NCBI GenBank assembly: GCA_016787295.1
Contig: JAEUUX010000105.1
Coordinates: forward strand, 1-43,875
DNA from: Chitinophagales bacterium
GTDB lineage: Bacteria; Bacteroidota; Bacteroidia; Chitinophagales; UBA2359
DNA length: 43,875 nucleotides
Reading direction: 5' to 3'
The notes below the pieces were generated by a model. The model saw only the letters and a list, made by a program, of their open reading frames with translations, did no database searches and had not been told where the DNA came from. This document shows positions 34,099 through 43,840 of the stretch, in pieces; positions within the stretch are counted from its first letter, which is position 1; every line of letters starts with the position of its first letter. The translations under genes and the position numbers were made by a program.

Positions 34099-36201
34099 AT
34101 GAAACACAAATTTTACTTATTTTGTTTGATGATGTGCTATGGCATTCATGCCCACGCCCATTACGCAGTCGTTGCCAACAATGCAAAAACCTTAGCTTCA
34201 ACTATCAGCGATGTTACGGTTTTTTTGCAAGGCGCACAGGTGACCCGCAAAGCTATCACTACTTTAGAACTCGGCACGACGGAATTGTTGTTAGACGGCA
34301 TTTCGCCCAGCATTGACAAGGCAAGTATACAGGTCAAAGGCGAAGGGAATTTTACTATTCTCGCTGTGCAACACCAAATCAATTACCTCAACGAACAAGC
34401 ACCCAACAGCAGCATCGAGCGCGTCAGTCAATTGCGTGACAATATAGTTCGGAAACACAACCAAATAAAGGTGCAATTGGCAGTCTTGGAAAACAACCAA
34501 GAACTCTTGCAAAAAAATCAGGTAGTAGGAGGAGCAAATAGCGGCATGCGCGCCACCGATTTGCGGGAATTGCTGCAATTACAACGGCAAGAAATGACCG
34601 AAACGCAAAACAAAATCTTAGATGTGCGAGCCGAACTCAAAATAATGCAGGACTCCCTCGCCCGCACGGAGCGACAACTCTCCGAATTGCGAGCGCCCAA
34701 CAGCCGCCCGACTTCCGAAATTAGGATACAAGTAGCTGCAACTGCCGCAACAACCGCGCATTTTATTGTCACCTATTTGGTCAAACAAGCCTCATGGTTC
34801 GCCACATATGACATTCGCGCCAAAGACATTGTTTCGCCTATCCAACTGCAATATAAAGCCAACGTGCAGCAACAATCGGGCGAAGACTGGAAAAATGTGC
34901 AACTCAAACTCTCGACAGGTAATCCCGCTTTGGGTGGAAGCAAACCCGAACTTTCGCCATGGCTGTTGCGCTTTGGGAACAGCTATACGGGCAGCCGCTA
35001 TCAATCTGCGGTTTACTATAGCTACAATACCAACAATGGTAAAAATGGTGGCACCATAGAAGGATACGTAAAAGATGCTAAAACACAAGAACCCATACCT
35101 TTTGCAAATGTTACAACGCTTATAAATGGAAGCCAAGCCAGCGCGCAAGCAGACTTCGATGGTTTCTATAGCATGAAACCTATTCCTGAAGGTAATCACA
35201 CCCTTAGAATATCGTTTGTTGGTTATGCCAAACAAGAAATAGCCGATATAATTACGTACAACAATAGTACCACACACGTAGATGTTTTCTTGCAAGATGA
35301 AGAGGTAATCTTAAATGAAGTACAAATTACCGCCTATAAAACACCCATATTGCAAGCAGATGAAACGGCAACAGGCGGAACTATTACAAAAGAAGAAATA
35401 CAAAACCTACCAACAAGGAATGTAGGAAGCATTGCTTCACAAACAGCAGGCGTATATGATAAAGAAGGAAACGTAGTTAAAGCTTCGCGCAGTAGTTCTC
35501 AAGATTATTATATCGATGGTGCAAAAGTAAGAGCGGGTTCAGCGGCTCCTGCCAACAAAGTTATAGGAAGTAATGCCGATATCAACGACACGCCTACCAA
35601 TATAGAATTTAACATACAATTACCTTATACCGTGCCTAATGACGGCAAGACCTATACAGTCGATGTGGTGCAATACGAAGTGCCTGCAAGCTATCGCTAC
35701 TACTGCACCCCAAAATTGGACAAAGATGCCTTTTTAACGGCAGAAATTCAGGAATGGGAGTCGCTCAATTTGCTGAATGGCGAGGCTAATTTGTTTTTTG
35801 AAGGTACGTTTGTCGGTAAATCACAACTCAATCCGCGCCAAACAGATGATACTTTGTTTTTATCGTTGGGGCGCGACAAAAGCATTGTGGTCACACGCAC
35901 CAAACAAAAAGATTACAACAAACAAACCTTTCTTGGCAGCAACAGAACAGAAACGCGCGCTTTTGACCTTCATGTGCGCAACACCAAAAAGCAAAACATC
36001 GACCTCACCATCGAAGACCAATATCCGATTTCGACCGACAAAGATATGGATATAGACGTGGAGACCGACCGCGAAGCCGAACGCAACGAAACAACAGGCT
36101 TGGTTAAATGGAAACTGAATGTGCCACCTAACCAAGAGAAGAAATTATTATTGCGTTATTCGGTTAAATATCCGCGCAACAAACATTTGGTCTTAGAATA
36201 G
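34099..36201 (+). CDS. DUF4139 (MuiA-like) protein with inserted carboxypeptidase-regulatory and plug-like segment
   Basis: The 700-residue exported protein has a signal peptide (1-20), the N-terminal MuiA half (VFLQGAQVTRKAITTLELGT), a coiled coil (about 115-200) and the start of DUF4139 (AHFIVTYLVKQASWFATYDI). At about 315-490 an insert interrupts it: GGTIEGYVKDAKTQEPIPFA, a carboxypeptidase-regulatory-like beta domain (SFVGYAKQEI), then a segment like the SusC/TonB receptor plug (GGTITKEEIQNLP, SSSQDYYIDGAKVRAG). DUF4139 resumes with IEFNIQLPYTVPNDGKTYTV to the end. Similar inserts occur in other Bacteroidota members. Its role is unknown; an outer-membrane-associated function is inferred from the insert. 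Confidence 0.85.
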   Translation: MKHKFYLFCLMMCYGIHAHAHYAVVANNAKTLASTISDVTVFLQGAQVTRKAITTLELGTTELLLDGISPSIDKASIQVKGEGNFTILAVQHQINYLNEQAPNSSIERVSQLRDNIVRKHNQIKVQLAVLENNQELLQKNQVVGGANSGMRATDLRELLQLQRQEMTETQNKILDVRAELKIMQDSLARTERQLSELRAPNSRPTSEIRIQVAATAATTAHFIVTYLVKQASWFATYDIRAKDIVSPIQLQYKANVQQQSGEDWKNVQLKLSTGNPALGGSKPELSPWLLRFGNSYTGSRYQSAVYYSYNTNNGKNGGTIEGYVKDAKTQEPIPFANVTTLINGSQASAQADFDGFYSMKPIPEGNHTLRISFVGYAKQEIADIITYNNSTTHVDVFLQDEEVILNEVQITAYKTPILQADETATGGTITKEEIQNLPTRNVGSIASQTAGVYDKEGNVVKASRSSSQDYYIDGAKVRAGSAAPANKVIGSNADINDTPTNIEFNIQLPYTVPNDGKTYTVDVVQYEVPASYRYYCTPKLDKDAFLTAEIQEWESLNLLNGEANLFFEGTFVGKSQLNPRQTDDTLFLSLGRDKSIVVTRTKQKDYNKQTFLGSNRTETRAFDLHVRNTKKQNIDLTIEDQYPISTDKDMDIDVETDREAERNETTGLVKWKLNVPPNQEKKLLLRYSVKYPRNKHLVLE

Positions 36202-36432
36202 CACCACCATGCCAACAAAACACAGTTTTTTTGTTTTAATTTTGGGGTGAAAAAAAATAAATAACACACAATAAGCCAACTACAAAATGCGTTAGGCTTC
36301 GGATAAGCTACAAAAAGGCAAAAAATAGGGTTGAATAAACGAAAAAAAGCGTTTTATTTCCAAAAATGCCTATATTTGCAGCGTTTTTTGTTTCCTATAC
36401 AATCGATAACCCATCATAAACCCAATTAATTG

Positions 36433-37284
36433 ATGAAACGAGTCTTATTGTTTTTTGTAGTCGGTGTGTTATTTTGTCAAATAGCAGTAGCACAAGATGT
36501 CAAACAGATTTTAAACAAAACAATGGCAGCCATAGACAACGCCAAGACCTTGAGCTATCGTATGAAGTTCAAAGAACGCTTAGTCGGCGGTAAATGGAAC
36601 ATTGCAGAAGTTGCCACAAAACTGCAAGTCAGTCCGCTTAAGGTCTATATCAAAACATTAGCGCCTGCCGAAGGTGCAAATATAGAGATGTTGTATTGTC
36701 CAACTATGTATGGCGGCAAATGTCACATCAAACCCAACGGCTTTCCGTATGTGAATGTCAATTTAGCACCTACGAGTAGCCATGTTATGAAGTCGCAACA
36801 TCACCCACCCTCAGACAGCGGCTTCCAGAAGTTTAAGAAACTTATACAAGCAGCGATGAACAAAGCTGGCATGCAGTTCAATCAGGCTTTTTCGTTGCAT
36901 GGCAACACTACTTTTGACGGCAAAGCTTGTTATGTAGTGCAAATCAACGACCCTACCTTTACCTTTGTCAATTATACAGTCAAAGCAGGGCAAAGTTTGT
37001 ATGACATTGCTCGCGAAAAACAAGTTGCGGAGTATATGATATTGGAAAACAACAAAGGTGTCGATGATTTTTTTGACATCAAAGCAGGACAAGTCCTAAA
37101 AATCCCTACTTCTTATTCTCCTAAAACTACCATTTATATTGACCAAAAGACATACCTTCCTATTTATCAAAAAATGGAAGATAGCAAAGGATTGTTTGAG
37201 CAATATGAGTTCTACGACCTAGTTATTAACCCCAAATTCGCTACCAACGAGTTCAGCGAAGATTTCAAAGGGTATGGTTTTTAA
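36433..37284 (+). CDS. exported DUF1571 protein with LysM domain
   Basis: The 283-residue protein has a signal peptide (LLFFVVGVLFCQIAVAQ). A DUF1571/LolA-like body follows: TLSYRMKFKERLVGGKWN, LKVYIKTLAPAEGANIEMLY. At about 175-222 lies a LysM peptidoglycan-binding domain, VNYTVKAGQSLYDIAREKQV ... DIKAGQVLKIPT. After it the body resumes with IYIDQKTYLPIYQKME and FEQYEFYDLVINPKF. It probably acts at the periplasmic face of the envelope, perhaps in lipoprotein or lipid handling (inference). A TATATTTG box is at 36371-36378. The ATG at 36433 is used instead of the TTG one codon before. Confidence 0.85.
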   Translation: MKRVLLFFVVGVLFCQIAVAQDVKQILNKTMAAIDNAKTLSYRMKFKERLVGGKWNIAEVATKLQVSPLKVYIKTLAPAEGANIEMLYCPTMYGGKCHIKPNGFPYVNVNLAPTSSHVMKSQHHPPSDSGFQKFKKLIQAAMNKAGMQFNQAFSLHGNTTFDGKACYVVQINDPTFTFVNYTVKAGQSLYDIAREKQVAEYMILENNKGVDDFFDIKAGQVLKIPTSYSPKTTIYIDQKTYLPIYQKMEDSKGLFEQYEFYDLVINPKFATNEFSEDFKGYGF

Positions 37285-37294
37285 CATAAATCCG

Positions 37295-37326
37295 AAAACG
37301 CTGCCTTCGTATGAGGGCAGCGTTTT
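37295..37326. terminator. terminator between DUF1571 gene and crcB
   Basis: AAAACGCTGCC pairs with GGCAGCGTTTT, followed by a T-run; it serves the gene ending at 37284 and may also serve crcB, which ends at 37349 on the other strand. Confidence 0.85.
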
Positions 37327-37348
37327 TTTGTTGGACAGTATAATGCCG

Positions 37349-37708
37349 CTATTTACCCAATTTATGCCCCAATGCAACGGCTATCAGACAAATACCAACA
37401 TTCAATAGAATATTAAAAACGGTCAATAAACCTTGATTTTGTTGCAACAACACCAAATTGTCTTGACTAAAGGTAGAAAAAGTGCTAAAACCACCACAAA
37501 AACCTGTGGTAAGTAACAACAAAGCACGATTGTCAACACCCAAGCTTTGATGAGTAGACAAAACATAGCCCAACACAAAAGAAGCTAAGGCATTGACCAA
37601 AAAAGTGGCAACAAACAGCGGAAAATCGCCTGCCCGACACAGCAAGACTACCCCATATCGACAACAACTGCCCAAACCACCACCAACAAAAATAAATAGA
37701 AAATTCAT
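37349..37708 (-). CDS. CrcB/Fluc fluoride channel
   Basis: The 119-residue, four-helix membrane protein exports fluoride as a dual-topology dimer. It has the family signature GFCGGFSTFSTFS with the fluoride-lining Phe residues, FVGGGLGSCCRYG at the N-terminus and VNALASFVLGYV with the conserved Asn. The ATG at 37708 is used rather than a TTG four codons upstream. A TACCTTTG box on the minus strand is at 37752-37759. I saw no fluoride riboswitch in the short leader, as is usual for Bacteroidota. Confidence 0.93.
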   Translation of the reverse strand: MNFLFIFVGGGLGSCCRYGVVLLCRAGDFPLFVATFLVNALASFVLGYVLSTHQSLGVDNRALLLLTTGFCGGFSTFSTFSQDNLVLLQQNQGLLTVFNILLNVGICLIAVALGHKLGK

Positions 37709-37878
37709 GGACAAAAACAAAGTTTAGGTACAACCAACACAATTGCAACCGCAAAGGTAAGCATTTTTGAGTTTGAAGACAATAAAATTAACAACAAGAT
37801 AAACTACACAAAAGCAAGAATGTCACAAAAAAGGTTTACCTTTGTGCGCAGTTTTATGTCATTGTTAAAATACCGATT

Positions 37879-39174
37879 ATGTCTACAAATCCTCGTGTGT
37901 TGATGTTCGGCTGGGAGTTTCCACCACATATTTCTGGCGGTTTAGGGACAGCTTGTTTTGGTCTAACGAAAGGATTGGCTAAATTGGGAACTAACATCAT
38001 CTTTGTTGTTCCGAAGGCGTTTGGAGATGAAGACCAAGAGGCTGTTCGCTTAATGAATGCAAGTGAGCAGGAGATACAGTTCAAAGATGTTTTTTACCAA
38101 GAGTTTTGGAAACAGATGACCTATTTGGAAGTAGGTGTTCATTTGGTTCCATATCTTTCGCCGCAGGAGTATGAGCGTTTGACTGATGCAAGGCTACACG
38201 ACCGAACAGATATTAACGAATCGGTTTTTGCACAACGCTTTGAGTTTTCGGGCAAATATGGCAAAGACCTTTACCAAGAAGTATCGCGCTATGCGGTGGT
38301 GGCGGCAAAAATTGCGCGCGAACAAACGTTTGATATTATTCATGCGCACGACTGGCTGACTTATCCTGCTGCCATTGCTGCCAAGGCGGTGAGCGGCAAA
38401 CCTATTGTTGCACATGTTCATGCTACTGAGTTTGACCGAAGTGGCGAGCATGTGAATCAGCGTATTTATGACATAGAGCGCGAAGGTATGCACGCTGCTG
38501 ATTGTGTGGTGTGTGTGAGCAACCTTACGCGTGACATTGTGATAAACCGCTATGGCGTGCCTGCCGACAAAGTGATGACGGTGCATAATGGCGTGGTGCA
38601 ACAGGAGCAGGATAGGGAGCAATATGAGCGAATATTGCCCGAAAAAATTGTCACTTTTTTGGGGCGCATTACTTTTCAGAAAGGACCCGATTATTTTGTT
38701 GAGGCAGCGCACAAGGTGATGCAGCGCGACCCTTCTGTTCGTTTTGTGATGGCGGGCAGTGGTGATATGTTGTACAAGATTATACGGCGCGTGGCGCAGT
38801 TGCGTTTGTCGTCGCGCTTCCATTTTGCGGGTTTTTTGCGGGAGCAAGAAGTTGACCGTATGTTTGCGATTAGTGATGTGTATGTGATGCCGTCGGTGTC
38901 GGAGCCTTTTGGTATTTCGCCTTTGGAGGCTATGCGCTCGAATGTGCCTGTTATTATTTCGAAACAATCGGGTGTGGCGGAGGTGTTGAATCATGCTATT
39001 AAGGTAGATTTTTGGGATATAGATGCGATGGCAGATTCTATTTATGGTTTGCTGCACTATCAGGGTATTTCGGAAATGTTTAAACAAATGGGCAAATCGG
39101 AGGTAGAAAATCTACAATGGGATCATGCTGCGCAAAAAATTTATCGGATTTATGAGGGTATTTTAGGGGCGTAG
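37879..39174 (+). CDS. family-4 glycosyltransferase, glycogen-synthase-like
   Basis: The 431-residue GT-B enzyme opens VLMFGWEFPPHISGGLGTAC, the N-terminal glycine-rich loop of starch/glycogen-synthase-type proteins. IIHAHDWLTYPAAIAAKA and IVAHVHATEFDRSG follow, then the C-terminal domain with VTFLGRITFQKGPDYFVEAA and the SEPFGISPLEAMRSNVPVI nucleotide-sugar motif with two Glu. It could build glycogen-like or surface glycans; the donor cannot be told. A TACCTTTG box lies at 37837-37844. Confidence 0.88.
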   Translation: MSTNPRVLMFGWEFPPHISGGLGTACFGLTKGLAKLGTNIIFVVPKAFGDEDQEAVRLMNASEQEIQFKDVFYQEFWKQMTYLEVGVHLVPYLSPQEYERLTDARLHDRTDINESVFAQRFEFSGKYGKDLYQEVSRYAVVAAKIAREQTFDIIHAHDWLTYPAAIAAKAVSGKPIVAHVHATEFDRSGEHVNQRIYDIEREGMHAADCVVCVSNLTRDIVINRYGVPADKVMTVHNGVVQQEQDREQYERILPEKIVTFLGRITFQKGPDYFVEAAHKVMQRDPSVRFVMAGSGDMLYKIIRRVAQLRLSSRFHFAGFLREQEVDRMFAISDVYVMPSVSEPFGISPLEAMRSNVPVIISKQSGVAEVLNHAIKVDFWDIDAMADSIYGLLHYQGISEMFKQMGKSEVENLQWDHAAQKIYRIYEGILGA

Positions 39175-39227
39175 TTGTTGTCCATGGCGGGCGTAAGCCG
39201 CCGCAAAATAGCAATGGGTATAAATTT

Positions 39228-39333
39228 GGAATGGCGAAGCGCGTTAGGGATTGGAGGGGCTGCCGCAGGCAGGTGCTTGCACCGAAGCGTTAGCGAAGCC
39301 CTGTAAAGCCCGACCCGCAGGGAAACGCCCAAA
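39228..39333. repeat. GC-rich dispersed repeat, copy 2 (inverted)
   Basis: It starts GGAATGGCGAAGCGCGTTAG and ends CCCGCAGGGAAACGCCC; the reverse complement matches the ends of 13823-13936 while the middle (GGGGCTGCCGCAGGCAGGTG) is unrelated. Confidence 0.8.
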
Positions 39334-39438
39334 AAAATAATAATGAATCGCATGACTTTGTGGGTGTTATTGGTTTTCTTTTGCACCATCTTTGGGGCTA
39401 TCTATAAATTTCTAATAAGGTCAAACACCTAAAAAGTG

Positions 39439-39474
39439 GTAGAGAAAATTTCTGAATTTTCTCTACTTTTTTTT
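39439..39474 (+). terminator. terminator before the sensor kinase gene
   Basis: GTAGAGAAAATT (39439-39450) pairs with AATTTTCTCTAC (39455-39466), loop TCTG, eight T follow. Placed six bases before the ATG at 39480, it insulates the kinase from the glycosyltransferase and means the kinase promoter overlaps or follows it; it might also act as an attenuator. Confidence 0.75.
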
Positions 39475-39479
39475 ATTGT

Positions 39480-42400
39480 ATGTCTATGGAAGGTATTAGT
39501 TGTAGTGGACGTTTGGTTTTTGTTGGCTTATTTTGCTTGCTGTTCCAAGCTACGTTGCTTTGGGCGCAAGATCCGCATTTGCTGCATTTTACGGTAGATG
39601 ACGGCTTGCCTTCGTCTTTCTTGTATCGGGCTTTTCAGGATAGTAAAGGCTATGTTTGGGTGTGTTCGGACATGGGTATTGCGCGTTTTGATGGCTATAG
39701 TTTCAAGACTTTTACGACGCAAGACGGTTTGCCTTATAATGATGTGTGGGATTTTACGGAGGATAGCAAAGGGCGAATTTGGCTACATACCTACCTGCCA
39801 CAGTTTTGTTATTTTGATTATAGCGACCAAAAAATACATGCCTTGCAATATCCACACCTTCTTTCTTATTATTATCCTATTGCTTTTCATGAGTGGCAAG
39901 GTGATGTGTGGGCAAGTACATATGGACGAATGCTAATTAATACGCGAACGGGCGAGGATTTTTGGTTAGATTCTTATATTTGGGGATTGAACGGACACAC
40001 AACCTCAACTTTGTGGTATGTACAGGAACAAGAAATTTGTGACCCGCAATGCGAAACTGTGCAGATTTTGCAGAAAAATATGGGCAATGTTTACCAACAT
40101 TTAACCTTGAAAAATGCTTTTGATGAATGTTGGAACGATGAAAAACGCTTTATTTACTCTCTGAACGATACAATTTATTTGGATACGCCCGATTTTCGGA
40201 TTGCCAAAAGCATTGCTGCCTACACCGATGTTCCAAATAATCACTTGATAAGGGTGGATATTATTGCTGATGATAAGTTGCTGGTGCTGACCCAAAGAGA
40301 ACAATTTGTATTGAATGACCAACTGGAGCGTTTAGAGGAATATAACTTTCTACAAAACTACGATGTCAATACGGTTTTTGAGGATAGAGAAGGTAATTTG
40401 TGGATTACGACCAAAAATAATGGTTTGTATATGCTGACTCAGGAGGCTTTGCGTAATCGTTTGTTTAAGACCGTTTCGTCGCAACAAATCCGTTCTATTG
40501 CTGTTGATTCGCACGGTAGCGTTTTTTTTGCAAATTCGGACGGCTATATTTATTATATTGACAACAATCAATTGTATCAACTTCCTTTGGGTAAGCCTTT
40601 TTGGAGGTATATTCGACAAATTGTTATAACGCATGATGATGTGTTAATTGTGGTATGTAATGACCATACCTTGTTTGTCGCTTTATCGGGTTTGCAGCAG
40701 ATTAACAAACATATTTCTATTAGCTCGAACGCTATTGCGACTAAAAAAAGCCATTTTCCCAAACCGCGCACCAACGAAATGGTATACTGGGAAATGGGAC
40801 TGAAAAAGATAAAATATACTAATAAGCAACAAATTTTTTTATCTGCTTCTCAATCGGCTTTGTTAATGACCGATTGTTCGCCGGGGATATATTGTTTAGA
40901 GATGTTTTCGAATAGTACGCGCAATTATGCTTTGGCACAAGACGCAATAGGTAATTTGTTTATGGGAACACACACGGGCATTCGTACTTTACAAAATGGA
41001 ACAATAGATACTATGAACGCACATTATAGCTATCTTTCGCCCTTAAAGGTGAGTATCAGTGATATGGCAATAGATGACTGTCATAATTTGTGGGTAGCAA
41101 CGAATGGAGCAGGCGTATACTATCTTACACCTGACCAGCAAAAACGATTTTTGCAGGGCGACACCTCCGCGTATAGCCTTGTTGTTGGTATTGACCACAA
41201 GAGTATCAAGAACTTATTTATTGATTCGAAAAATACTGTTTGGGCTTCGAGCAACCAGGGTGTCTATGAAATTGAACTTTTGCAGTCCCAATCACAGACG
41301 CATATTCGACAATGGTCAGTAACACAAGGCTTGCCTACGAACGAAACGTTTTCGGTTTATGCTTCCGATTCTTTGCTATATATTGGTACAGCTAATGGGC
41401 TGACACAAATTAATCGCTTTGTTCCACGCACAATCGGCAACGACAGTAGCCACGCACCATTGTTGTATTTCACTGATTTTAGTGTTAACAAAATTTCGCG
41501 AATGTTGCCTATTGATGGAAAAACCTCTGTTTGGAATTACCAAGAAAACAATGTAGCTATTAACTATGTTTGTTTGTCGTATCGGAGCAACCGCCAAATT
41601 ACCTATAGTTATAGAATGGTGAAAGATGATGACGAACAAACACCTTGGCAAACGACAACAGCATTGCACCGCGAGTTTCCACTTGCCTCGCCTGCCGAGT
41701 ATCGTTTTGAGGTGAAGGCGCGCGATATTGATGGTAACGAAACGGCTGTGGAGCAACTTTCGTTCACGATTCTACCACCTTGGTGGCAACAAACATGGTT
41801 TAGGTTGTTGGCAATAGTGAGCATAGCAGCACTGTTGTGGATAGCATATAAGTTACGTATCCGTTTTGTGCGACGACAAGAGCAACTGCGCAACGAATTT
41901 GCTACGATGCGCCTGCAAATCCTGCAATCGCAAATGAATCCACATTTCATGAACAACGCACTCAATGCCATTCAGTTGTTCATTGCCCGTTCTGATAGTT
42001 TTTCTGCCAACGAATACTTAGCCAAATTTGCCATTCTCAACCGTCTTTATCTCGAAGCCGCGCGCCGCCGTTTTATCCCTTTGGCAGAGGAATTAGAACT
42101 TTTGCAAGCCTATTTAGATTTGGAAAGTTTGCGTTTTCCGCAACGTTTTTCTTACCACATCAACATAAAAACTGAACTTATTGACGAATTGCAGTATTTT
42201 CCGGCGATGCTCCTACAACCCTTAGCTGAAAACGCCATTAATCATGGGCTTTTGTACCTAAAACGACCCGGTACTTTGACTATTGATGTTTTTAAGGAAA
42301 ACAACATCATCTATTGCCTTGTGGACGACGATGGTATTGGGCGAAAAGAAGCAAATGCCATTAAGACCAAAATGAAAAAAACGCATATCTCGCGTGGTAT

Positions 42401-42539
42401 GCAAATCATAGAGGAGCTACAAAACACGGTGAATATGCACGAAAACATGCGCATTTATGTAGAGCTTATAGACAAAACCGATGATGCTGGCGAATCAAAA
42501 GGTACGCTTGTCAAAATTAGTTTGCACTATTTGCAATAG
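39480..42539 (+). CDS. sensor histidine kinase with periplasmic propeller and Y_Y_Y domain (LytS-type core)
   Basis: The 1019-residue protein has a signal peptide (FVGLFCLLFQATLLWAQ) and a large periplasmic part made of two-component-regulator propeller repeats (VDDGLPSSFLYRAFQDSKGY; TQDGLPYNDVWDFTEDSKGR; EDREGNLWITTKNNGLYML). A Y_Y_Y beta domain (about 670-755) precedes one membrane helix (WFRLLAIVSIAALLWIAYKL). The cytoplasmic kinase is of the LytS/YehU class: QMNPHFMNNALNAIQLFIA with His822, LQPLAENAINHGL (N box) and VDDDGIGRKEA (G box). It is co-transcribed with the LytTR regulator 23 bases downstream. The ligand is unknown. Confidence 0.9.
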   Translation: MSMEGISCSGRLVFVGLFCLLFQATLLWAQDPHLLHFTVDDGLPSSFLYRAFQDSKGYVWVCSDMGIARFDGYSFKTFTTQDGLPYNDVWDFTEDSKGRIWLHTYLPQFCYFDYSDQKIHALQYPHLLSYYYPIAFHEWQGDVWASTYGRMLINTRTGEDFWLDSYIWGLNGHTTSTLWYVQEQEICDPQCETVQILQKNMGNVYQHLTLKNAFDECWNDEKRFIYSLNDTIYLDTPDFRIAKSIAAYTDVPNNHLIRVDIIADDKLLVLTQREQFVLNDQLERLEEYNFLQNYDVNTVFEDREGNLWITTKNNGLYMLTQEALRNRLFKTVSSQQIRSIAVDSHGSVFFANSDGYIYYIDNNQLYQLPLGKPFWRYIRQIVITHDDVLIVVCNDHTLFVALSGLQQINKHISISSNAIATKKSHFPKPRTNEMVYWEMGLKKIKYTNKQQIFLSASQSALLMTDCSPGIYCLEMFSNSTRNYALAQDAIGNLFMGTHTGIRTLQNGTIDTMNAHYSYLSPLKVSISDMAIDDCHNLWVATNGAGVYYLTPDQQKRFLQGDTSAYSLVVGIDHKSIKNLFIDSKNTVWASSNQGVYEIELLQSQSQTHIRQWSVTQGLPTNETFSVYASDSLLYIGTANGLTQINRFVPRTIGNDSSHAPLLYFTDFSVNKISRMLPIDGKTSVWNYQENNVAINYVCLSYRSNRQITYSYRMVKDDDEQTPWQTTTALHREFPLASPAEYRFEVKARDIDGNETAVEQLSFTILPPWWQQTWFRLLAIVSIAALLWIAYKLRIRFVRRQEQLRNEFATMRLQILQSQMNPHFMNNALNAIQLFIARSDSFSANEYLAKFAILNRLYLEAARRRFIPLAEELELLQAYLDLESLRFPQRFSYHINIKTELIDELQYFPAMLLQPLAENAINHGLLYLKRPGTLTIDVFKENNIIYCLVDDDGIGRKEANAIKTKMKKTHISRGMQIIEELQNTVNMHENMRIYVELIDKTDDAGESKGTLVKISLHYLQ

Positions 42540-42562
42540 AACCACACAATACCTATGCAACA

Positions 42563-43282
42563 ATGAAGTCAACAGAAATTAGAGCTGTTATTATCGACGA
42601 CGAAATAGCAGCTCGTGAACTACTAACCCTGCACCTGCAAAACCACTGCCCACAGGTAAATATTGTGGGAGCAGAAGGCAATTTTCGCGACGGACTCGCC
42701 CTGCTCGAAGCACAGAAACCCGACTTGGTTTTTTTGGACATCGAACTCAACGATGCCTCTGGTGGAGGAATCGAACTGATAGAGAGTTATGGCAGGCAAG
42801 ATATTGCCATTATTTTCTTTACGGGTTATGACAAATATGTCGAGGAATCGTACCGCCTACATGCCGTACACTACATCAAAAAACCCATTAGTATAGTGGC
42901 ACTAAAAGAGGCTGTTGCGCGGGCAGAACAATACATTGCTATGCAAAAACCACAGCCTTTGTTCTACAAATTATCTACTCTAAAAGGCATTGAATTTATT
43001 CCGCTCAAAGACATTATTTTTTTGGAGGCAAAAGGTGCAGTGACCTATATCCACATAATTACTGCAAAAAACTATAAAGGTAGCTCGGAAACTTTGGGTG
43101 AAATAGAGCGACAACTGCCACCCAAAGATTTCTACCGTATTCATAGAAGTTATATAGTGAATCGGAAATACGTTGCAGAGTACCGCAAAGAAGGCTTCAT
43201 TGTCCTGCTCGATGGACGAATGATAAACATTGCTGCTGGACATGTTAAAGGTTTCATACAATGGTTGGGACAAGAACAATAG
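42563..43282 (+). CDS. LytTR-family response regulator
   Basis: The 239-residue protein has a receiver domain (1-125) with VIIDDEIAARELL, phospho-acceptor Asp59 in LVFLDIEL, FFTGYDKYVEESY and the conserved Lys of HYIKKPI. A LytTR DNA-binding domain follows (about 140-239: PLKDIIFLEAKGAVTYIHII, FYRIHRSYIVNRKYVAEYRK). It forms a two-component pair with the upstream kinase. Its target genes are not identifiable here; the terminator at 43325 closes the operon. Confidence 0.95.
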   Translation: MKSTEIRAVIIDDEIAARELLTLHLQNHCPQVNIVGAEGNFRDGLALLEAQKPDLVFLDIELNDASGGGIELIESYGRQDIAIIFFTGYDKYVEESYRLHAVHYIKKPISIVALKEAVARAEQYIAMQKPQPLFYKLSTLKGIEFIPLKDIIFLEAKGAVTYIHIITAKNYKGSSETLGEIERQLPPKDFYRIHRSYIVNRKYVAEYRKEGFIVLLDGRMINIAAGHVKGFIQWLGQEQ

Positions 43283-43324
43283 TGCGTGGTATTGTTCTTT
43301 GCCATGCTATTTTGTTTTACCTAC

Positions 43325-43358
43325 CCGTTCCTGCTTTGTTAGCAGGAGCGGTTTTTTT
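43325..43358 (+). terminator. terminator of the two-component operon
   Basis: CCGTTCCTGC (43325-43334) pairs with GCAGGAGCGG (43342-43351), one G-T wobble, followed by seven T. Confidence 0.9.
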
Positions 43359-43668
43359 GTGTTGTAAATTTTTGAGAAGCCATGAAGTATCATGGTATAA
43401 TTCGTGGAAACTTTGTTGACAATGAGAAAGTAGTGGTTCTTATTTTTTGCTCAATATGGTTTGTATTGTTACAAGTCTAATGTTTAAGTTTTTTATGTAA
43501 TTTTGATAACGACATTAAAAAGTAGTTTTAGCTTGTGTTGTTCTAAAAAAATGACAAATGCGAAATAATATTTTGATAATGACAATCTGATAACGACCTT
43601 ATCAAGGTGTTATTTGTTACTATCAAAACAAACCAATTAGCTGACAAGATTACAAGTTAAAAACAATA

Positions 43669-43840
43669 ATAACCCCAACGGGGTGACAAGTTTATAGCCT
43701 CAAAATAATAGAATAATTAACATAAACCCCGACAGGGTGACACATTATTCGACAAAACATGACAAATTTCACCCCGTCGGGGTTTATACCTTTTTTTGCT
43801 CCGTTTTTTTGCTATAAACCTATCACCCTTTCAGGGTTTA
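43669..43840. repeat. R2-type repeats in inverted arrangement
   Basis: A direct pair of GGGGTGACA-type palindromes (43669-43745) faces an inverted pair (43765-43840), giving a long imperfect inverted repeat. The same palindrome family makes up module R2 of 22977-26585 and single copies near 7627. Confidence 0.65.

Larger units (their letters stand above)
39175..39479. other. intergenic region with GC-rich repeat copy 2 and terminator
   Basis: It holds the GC-rich dispersed repeat (39228-39333) and the terminator at 39439-39474. No coding region is supported; weak open frames through it are products of the repeat. Confidence 0.6.

Noticed and set aside
37709-37800. Fluoride riboswitch ahead of crcB
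   Set aside because: The leader is short, AT-rich and lacks the conserved riboswitch motifs; a simple promoter box is present.
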